64,000 nt of DNA from Streptomyces sp. RKND-216. Lineage in GTDB: Bacteria > Actinomycetota > Actinomycetes > Streptomycetales > Streptomycetaceae. The position numbers and the translations under genes were made by a program. A model generated the notes under the pieces. That model saw only the letters and a program-made list of their open reading frames with translations, was not told the origin of the DNA and ran no database searches. This document shows, piece by piece, positions 59,969 to 64,000 of the stretch. Location of the stretch: positions 787,001 to 851,000 of the forward strand of contig NZ_SSBQ01000002.1 in the NCBI RefSeq assembly GCF_004795255.1, read 5' to 3'. The stretch's first letter is position 1. Each line of letters starts with the position of its first letter.

Positions 59969-60018
59969 GGCCTGTCCGGCGGGCGCGGGACGCTCCCCCG
60001 GGCCGCGGCAGGACCGCC

Positions 60019-60582
60019 TCAGGCCAGGACGGCGGCGACGATCGCGCCGACGCCGGTGCCCGCCAGACCGCCCACCACCAGGACGCGCCCGGTCAGGCCA
60101 GTGGCGCGGCTGCGGGCCCGCCCCACCGGGCGGAACGCGCCGCTCAGCAGGAACAGCGCCACGCCGCACAGCGCCACCCCGAAGCACACCAGATTGGCCG
60201 CCTGGGCCCAGAGGACGCGTGCCGCTGGTGCGAACCGCTCCGGGGACAGCGACACCGCTTCCACCTCCTCCCCGGGGTCGTGCGGGGCGCCCGGCCGGAA
60301 GTCCTCGGCCCGGTGGCGGACCTCGCCGTCGTGGGAGCGGAAGACGCCGGTGCAGACCGCGTCCTCGAAGGAACGGGGATCGCACCGCTCGACCGTGACG
60401 GTGCCCGGCGTGCCGCCGTCGAGCTTCGCGGGCCCCTCCAGATATCCGGCGGCGAGGAGCCCGAGGCCGAGGAGGAGGACGAGCAGGCCCAGCAGTCCGG
60501 CCGCGACCCGGCGCACCGTGCTGCGGATCGACGCCCCCGTGCCGCGGGTCGCCGCCCCCGTGCCGCCCTCTCGCGTCCTCAC
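60019..60582 (-). CDS. Predicted membrane protein, unknown function
   Basis: About 187 residues with three hydrophobic segments: one near the N-terminus (LLGLLVLLLGLGLLAAGYLEG) and two at the C-terminus (ANLVCFGVALCGVALFLLSG; VLVVGGLAGTGVGAIVAAVLA). Between them is an extracytoplasmic-looking domain with two cysteines (VERCDPR, DAVCTG) that could form a disulphide. I do not recognise a family. The GTG at 60582 is only the most upstream reasonable start; a later one near the first helix is possible. Confidence 0.6.
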   Translation of the reverse strand: MRTREGGTGAATRGTGASIRSTVRRVAAGLLGLLVLLLGLGLLAAGYLEGPAKLDGGTPGTVTVERCDPRSFEDAVCTGVFRSHDGEVRHRAEDFRPGAPHDPGEEVEAVSLSPERFAPAARVLWAQAANLVCFGVALCGVALFLLSGAFRPVGRARSRATGLTGRVLVVGGLAGTGVGAIVAAVLA

Positions 60583-60717
60583 CCGGTGCGCCCCGTCCGT
60601 GGTCCGGCAGCCGTCACTCCCGCCGTCCTGCCGTGCGCACGTCAGCGTAACGGACCCCCGCGCGGGCCCGGCGGTGTCCGGTTTCCGCGCCGGGCGGGCC
60701 GGTGCGAGAGTGGAGGT

Positions 60718-60927
60718 GTGGACCCGGCGACACGGCGCAGACGGCGCTACTTCGCGATGATGACGGCCGCGCTGGTGCTCTTCGTCAGCGCGTGGGCGTT
60801 CGTGCGGCTGTGGTCCGTGCCGGCCGCGATCGCCCTGTGCGTGGTGGCGATGGCCCTGCCGCCGGCCGCGGTGATCGTCGGCAACCGGCGGGAGCCGGGC
60901 GAGCGCTGGTGGGACGAGGACGAGTGA
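60718..60927 (+). CDS. DUF3099-like small membrane protein
   Basis: A 69-residue protein: an Arg-rich start (RRRRR) is followed by two closely spaced hydrophobic helices (AALVLFVSAWAFV; AAIALCVVAMALPPAAVIV) and an acidic end (WWDEDE). This is typical of the DUF3099 actinobacterial family. Function is unknown. The GTG start lies one base after GGAGG, which is too close, so a leaderless or shifted start is possible. Confidence 0.75.
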   Translation: MDPATRRRRRYFAMMTAALVLFVSAWAFVRLWSVPAAIALCVVAMALPPAAVIVGNRREPGERWWDEDE

Positions 60928-60964
60928 CCTCCGGCCGGACGCCTCGCACGACCTCGCCGGGGGG

Positions 60965-63229
60965 TCACAGCGTGAGCCGCTGCTTCGGCGCGTCCGTGCG
61001 TCCGGTGGGCGGCTTGCGGCTACCAGCCCGGTACTGCTGCGGCCAGGGCGCGCCGGGCCCGGCGTAGTCCTGGTCGGCGGCGGCGTGCAGCGACCAGTGC
61101 GGGTCGTACAGGTGCGGCCGGGCCAGCGCGCAGAGATCCGCACGTCCGGCGAGCAGCAGCGAGTTGACGTCGTCCCAGGAGGAGATCGCGCCGACCGCGA
61201 TCACGGGCACGCCGAGGCCGTTGCGGATGCGGTCGGCGTACGGCGTCTGGTACGAGCGCCCGTAGTCGGGCCTCTCCTCGGAGACGACCTGTCCGGTGGA
61301 CACGTCGATCGCGTCGGCGCCGTGTTCGGCGAACGCCCGCGCGACGGCCAGGGTGTCCTCGGAACTCGTGCCGCCCTCGGCCCAGTCGGTGGCGGAGATG
61401 CGGACGGTGAGCGCGCGGTCCTCGGGCCACACCTCGCGGACCGCGTCGAAGACCTCCAGCGGGAACCGCAGCCGTCCCCGGACGTCGCCGCCGTAGGCGT
61501 CGGTGCGGCGGTTGGTCAGCGGCGAGAGGAAGCTCGACAGCAGGTAGCCGTGCGCGCAGTGCAGCTCCAGCAGGTCGAACCCCGCTTCGACAGCGCGCCG
61601 CGCCGCGTCGACGAACTGGTCGCGCAGACCGGCGAGTTCGGAGACCTCCAGCGCGCGGGGCACCTGGTTGACGCCGTCGCGGTAGGGCAGCGGGGACGGG
61701 GCGACCACCGGCCAGTTGCCGTCCGGCAGCGGGTCGTCTATGCCCTCCCACATCAGCCGGGTGGAGCCCTTGCGCCCGGAGTGACCCAGCTGCACGCCGA
61801 GCGCGGTGCCGGGTGAGCGGGTGTGCACGAAGTCGGCGATCCGCTGCCAGGAAGCGGCCTGCGCGTCGTTCCACAGGCCGGTGCAGCCGGGCGTGATCCG
61901 GCCGTCCGGCGACACGCACACCATCTCGGTCATCACCAGCCCGGCGCCGCCGAGGGCGCGCCCACCCAGGTGGACGAGGTGGAAGTCGCCGGGGACGCCG
62001 TCGTCGGCCGAGTACATGTCCATCGCCGAGACCACGACCCGGTTGCGCAGTTCCAGCGGGCCGAGGCGGAACGGGGTGAACATCGGCGGCGTGCCCTCCG
62101 GCACGCCGGCTTCCCGTTCCACGGCGGCCACGAAGCCCGGGTCGCGGAGCCGCAGGTTGTCGTGGGTGACGCGGCGGCTGCGGGTCAGCAGGTTGAAAGC
62201 GAAGCGGTACGGCGGCTGGGCGGTGTAGGTGGCCAGGTCCTCGAACCACTCCAGGCTGGCGCGGGCGGCACGCTGCGTGGACGTCACCACCGGGCGCCGC
62301 TCGGCCTCGTACGCGGCGAGCGCTTCCGGCAGCGTGGTGTTCTCCTCCACGCAGGCCGCCAGCGCGAGGGCGTCCTCGACGGCCAGCTTGGTGCCGGAGC
62401 CGATGGAGAAATGGGCGGTGTGCGCGGCGTCCCCGAGCAGCACGACGTTCTCGTGCGACCAGCGCGCGTTGGCGACGGTGCGGAAGGCGATCCACCGCGA
62501 GTTGTTGCCGCGCAGCGGCCGTCCGCCGAGCGTGTCGGGGAACAGCTTGGCGCAGTACGCCGCCGAGGCGGCCTCGTCCATCCGGTCGAGGCCGGCCGCC
62601 TGCCAGACCTCCTCGCGCATCTCGACGATCACGGTCGAGGCGCCGGCCGAGAAGGGGTAGCCGTGCAGCTGCATGACGCCGTGTTCGGTCTCGGCGATCT
62701 CGAAGCGGAAGGCGTCGAGCGCGAAGTCGGCGGCCAGCCAGATGTAACGGCAGCGGTGCGTGGTCAGGTCCGGGCCGAAGGCGTCGGCGAACGCCTCGCG
62801 GGTGGCGCTGTGCACGCCGTCGGCGGCGATCACCAGGTCGTGCGACGCGGCGAGTTCCGCGGCGGCCGGGGCCTCGGAGCGGAAGCGCAGGTCGACGCCC
62901 AGGTCGCGGCAGCGCTCGTGCAGCACGGCCAGCAGCCGGCGGCGGCTGAGAGCGGAGAACCCGTGGCCGCCGGAGGTGAGCTTCCGGCCGCGGTGCACCA
63001 CCTCGATGTCGTCCCAGCGCACGAACTCGTCCCGCAGCGCGGCGTACACCACCGGGTCCGCGCTCTCGATGCCGCCGAGCGTCTCGTCGGAGAGCACCAC
63101 CCCGAAGCCGAAGGTGTCGTCGGGCGCGTTGCGTTCGTGGACGGTGACCTCGCGGGCCGGGTCGAGGCGCTTGAGCAGCGCAGCGGCGTAGAGGCCGCCG
63201 GGACCGCCGCCGATGACCGCGATGCGCAT
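60965..63229 (-). CDS. Bifunctional 2-aminobenzoyl-CoA monooxygenase/reductase-like flavoprotein
   Basis: A 754-residue fusion of two flavoenzymes. Residues 1 to about 380 form a class A FAD monooxygenase (GGGPGGLYAA near 7-16; LVIAADGVHS; VVLLGDAAHTAHFSIGSGTK). Residues about 385-750 form an Old Yellow Enzyme-type NADH:flavin oxidoreductase (FTPFRLGPLELRNRVVVSAM; the catalytic HCAHGYLLSSFLSP motif). This fused layout is that of anthraniloyl-CoA monooxygenase/reductase, which hydroxylates and then reduces the aromatic ring of 2-aminobenzoyl-CoA. A stand-alone salicylyl-CoA 5-hydroxylase would lack the second half. AGGAG lies five bases before the ATG. It is minus strand, as is the enoyl-CoA hydratase upstream. 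Confidence 0.9.
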   Translation of the reverse strand: MRIAVIGGGPGGLYAAALLKRLDPAREVTVHERNAPDDTFGFGVVLSDETLGGIESADPVVYAALRDEFVRWDDIEVVHRGRKLTSGGHGFSALSRRRLLAVLHERCRDLGVDLRFRSEAPAAAELAASHDLVIAADGVHSATREAFADAFGPDLTTHRCRYIWLAADFALDAFRFEIAETEHGVMQLHGYPFSAGASTVIVEMREEVWQAAGLDRMDEAASAAYCAKLFPDTLGGRPLRGNNSRWIAFRTVANARWSHENVVLLGDAAHTAHFSIGSGTKLAVEDALALAACVEENTTLPEALAAYEAERRPVVTSTQRAARASLEWFEDLATYTAQPPYRFAFNLLTRSRRVTHDNLRLRDPGFVAAVEREAGVPEGTPPMFTPFRLGPLELRNRVVVSAMDMYSADDGVPGDFHLVHLGGRALGGAGLVMTEMVCVSPDGRITPGCTGLWNDAQAASWQRIADFVHTRSPGTALGVQLGHSGRKGSTRLMWEGIDDPLPDGNWPVVAPSPLPYRDGVNQVPRALEVSELAGLRDQFVDAARRAVEAGFDLLELHCAHGYLLSSFLSPLTNRRTDAYGGDVRGRLRFPLEVFDAVREVWPEDRALTVRISATDWAEGGTSSEDTLAVARAFAEHGADAIDVSTGQVVSEERPDYGRSYQTPYADRIRNGLGVPVIAVGAISSWDDVNSLLLAGRADLCALARPHLYDPHWSLHAAADQDYAGPGAPWPQQYRAGSRKPPTGRTDAPKQRLTL

Positions 63230-63288
63230 GGGGACTCCTGGGGTGTGGGGCGGGCGCCTGCCGCTGCCGGGTCTTCCTCCCGGTGGCT

Positions 63289-64000
63289 TCAACGGCCCTG
63301 CCACTTGGGGGGCCGCTTCTCGGTGAAGGAGGCGTGGAACTCCGCGTAGTCCTCGCTGTTCATCAGCAGGGCCTGGGTGGCGGCGTCCATCTCGACCGAG
63401 GCGGACAGGCCCATGTCCAGCTCCGCGGTGAGCAGCGCCTTGGTCTGCGCGTGGGCGAGGGCCGGGCCGTCGGCCAGGCGGCGGGCGAGTTCGGCGGCGG
63501 CCTGCCGGGCGCCGCCCTCGTCGGTCAGCGTGCTGATCAGCCCGATGCGTTCGGCCTCGGGAGCGCGTACCGGCTCACCCAGCATCAGGATGCGGGTCGC
63601 GTGACCGAGGCCGACCACGCGGGGCAGCAGGTAGGCGGCGCCCATGTCGCCGCCCGACAGGCCGACCTTGGTGAAGAGGAACGCGAAGCGGGCGGTGGGG
63701 TCGGCGACGCGGAAGTCCGACGCGAGGGCGAGGACGGCGCCCGCACCGGCGGCGACGCCGTGCACGGCCGCGATCACCGGGAACGGCGCCTCCCGGACGG
63801 CCCGCACCACCTGGCCGGTCATGCGGTTGAAGTCGAGCAGCTGCGCGGTGTCCAGGGACAGCGTCTCGCCGATGATCTCCTCGACGTCGCCGCCGGAGCA
63901 GAAGCCACGCCCCTCGCCCGCCAGCACCAGGGCGCGGGCGCGCCGCTCGCGGGACAGCTCGGCGAGCAGGTCGCGGAGGTCGGCGTACGCCTCGAAGGTG
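63289..64000 (-). CDS. Enoyl-CoA hydratase/isomerase family protein (5' end beyond window)
   Basis: The visible 237 residues are the C-terminal bulk of a crotonase-fold protein. They include GRGFCSGGDVEE (oxyanion-hole region), HGVAAGAGAVLALASDFRVA (second oxyanion Gly) and GLSGGDMGAAYLLPRVVG, and end with TEKRPPKW. The N-terminus is cut by the window edge. It probably hydrates or cleaves a ring-derived enoyl-CoA in the aminobenzoate pathway. It ends 60 bases before the monooxygenase/reductase gene on the same strand. Confidence 0.92.
   Translation of the reverse strand, partial: TFEAYADLRDLLAELSRERRARALVLAGEGRGFCSGGDVEEIIGETLSLDTAQLLDFNRMTGQVVRAVREAPFPVIAAVHGVAAGAGAVLALASDFRVADPTARFAFLFTKVGLSGGDMGAAYLLPRVVGLGHATRILMLGEPVRAPEAERIGLISTLTDEGGARQAAAELARRLADGPALAHAQTKALLTAELDMGLSASVEMDAATQALLMNSEDYAEFHASFTEKRPPKWQGR

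Overview
This window is typical high-GC actinobacterial chromosome, almost certainly Streptomyces or a close relative. Supporting signs are very high GC with strong third-position bias, GTG starts, ATGA overlaps, an AfsR-type SARP-NB-ARC-TPR regulator, an XRE/DUF397 pair, a DmdR/IdeR iron box, a B12 riboswitch in front of metE, and Streptomyces-type small proteins (DUF6480, DUF3099). I noticed no in-frame TTA codon, and saw no tRNA, rRNA, CRISPR array or transposase.

Region 1 (1-26.7 kb) is a nonribosomal peptide cluster cut by the left window edge. Two giant NRPS genes encode eight modules, A-PCP-(C-A-PCP)4 followed by (C-A-PCP)3-TE, with no epimerase, methyltransferase or cyclisation domain. 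The genes lie in the same reading frame, separated by one TGA that is part of the ribosome-binding site of the second gene. Modules 1, 3 and 5 carry near-identical adenylation domains at DNA level, and modules 3 and 5 are copies across most of C-A-PCP. The line therefore appears to have grown by duplication of a two-module unit. Manual pocket reading gives X-Y-X-Y'-X-Z-Leu-Ser, where X, Y and Z have unusual codes. An NTF2/SnoaL-fold protein and a branched-chain aminotransferase follow in the same direction, and a strong hairpin closes the cluster.

Region 2 (26.8-31.9 kb) is a methylmalonyl-CoA mutase operon (small subunit, large subunit, MeaB GTPase). Region 3 (31.9-37.0 kb, minus strand) looks like a cyclic-ureide or hydantoin utilisation operon: dihydropyrimidinase/allantoinase-type amidohydrolase, IclR regulator, M20 carbamoylase/allantoate-amidohydrolase-type enzyme and, unusually, an AbgT-family transporter.

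Region 4 (37.2-43.0 kb) holds a cobalamin riboswitch and metE, an unlinked cytochrome b (QcrB) paralogue, a DUF6480 membrane protein and an SDR oxidoreductase with a Pro-Gly repeat tail. Region 5 (43.0-47.9 kb, minus strand) is an iron-siderophore uptake system (ATPase, lipoprotein receptor, fused double permease) behind an iron box, next to a FhuF-like 2Fe-2S protein.

Region 6 (48.0-55.6 kb) has a secreted peptidoglycan-binding protein, the XRE/DUF397 pair, the AfsR-like regulator, a Tat-exported extensin/M15-like protein and a VOC protein. Region 7 (55.7-64.0 kb) is a candidate aerobic 2-aminobenzoate (anthranilate) catabolic cluster working through CoA thioesters: CoA ligase, bifunctional aminobenzoyl-CoA monooxygenase/reductase, acyl-CoA dehydrogenase, enoyl-CoA hydratase, a RidA enamine/imine hydrolase and a PaaX regulator. 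A divergent promoter region there carries a palindrome that could be the operator.
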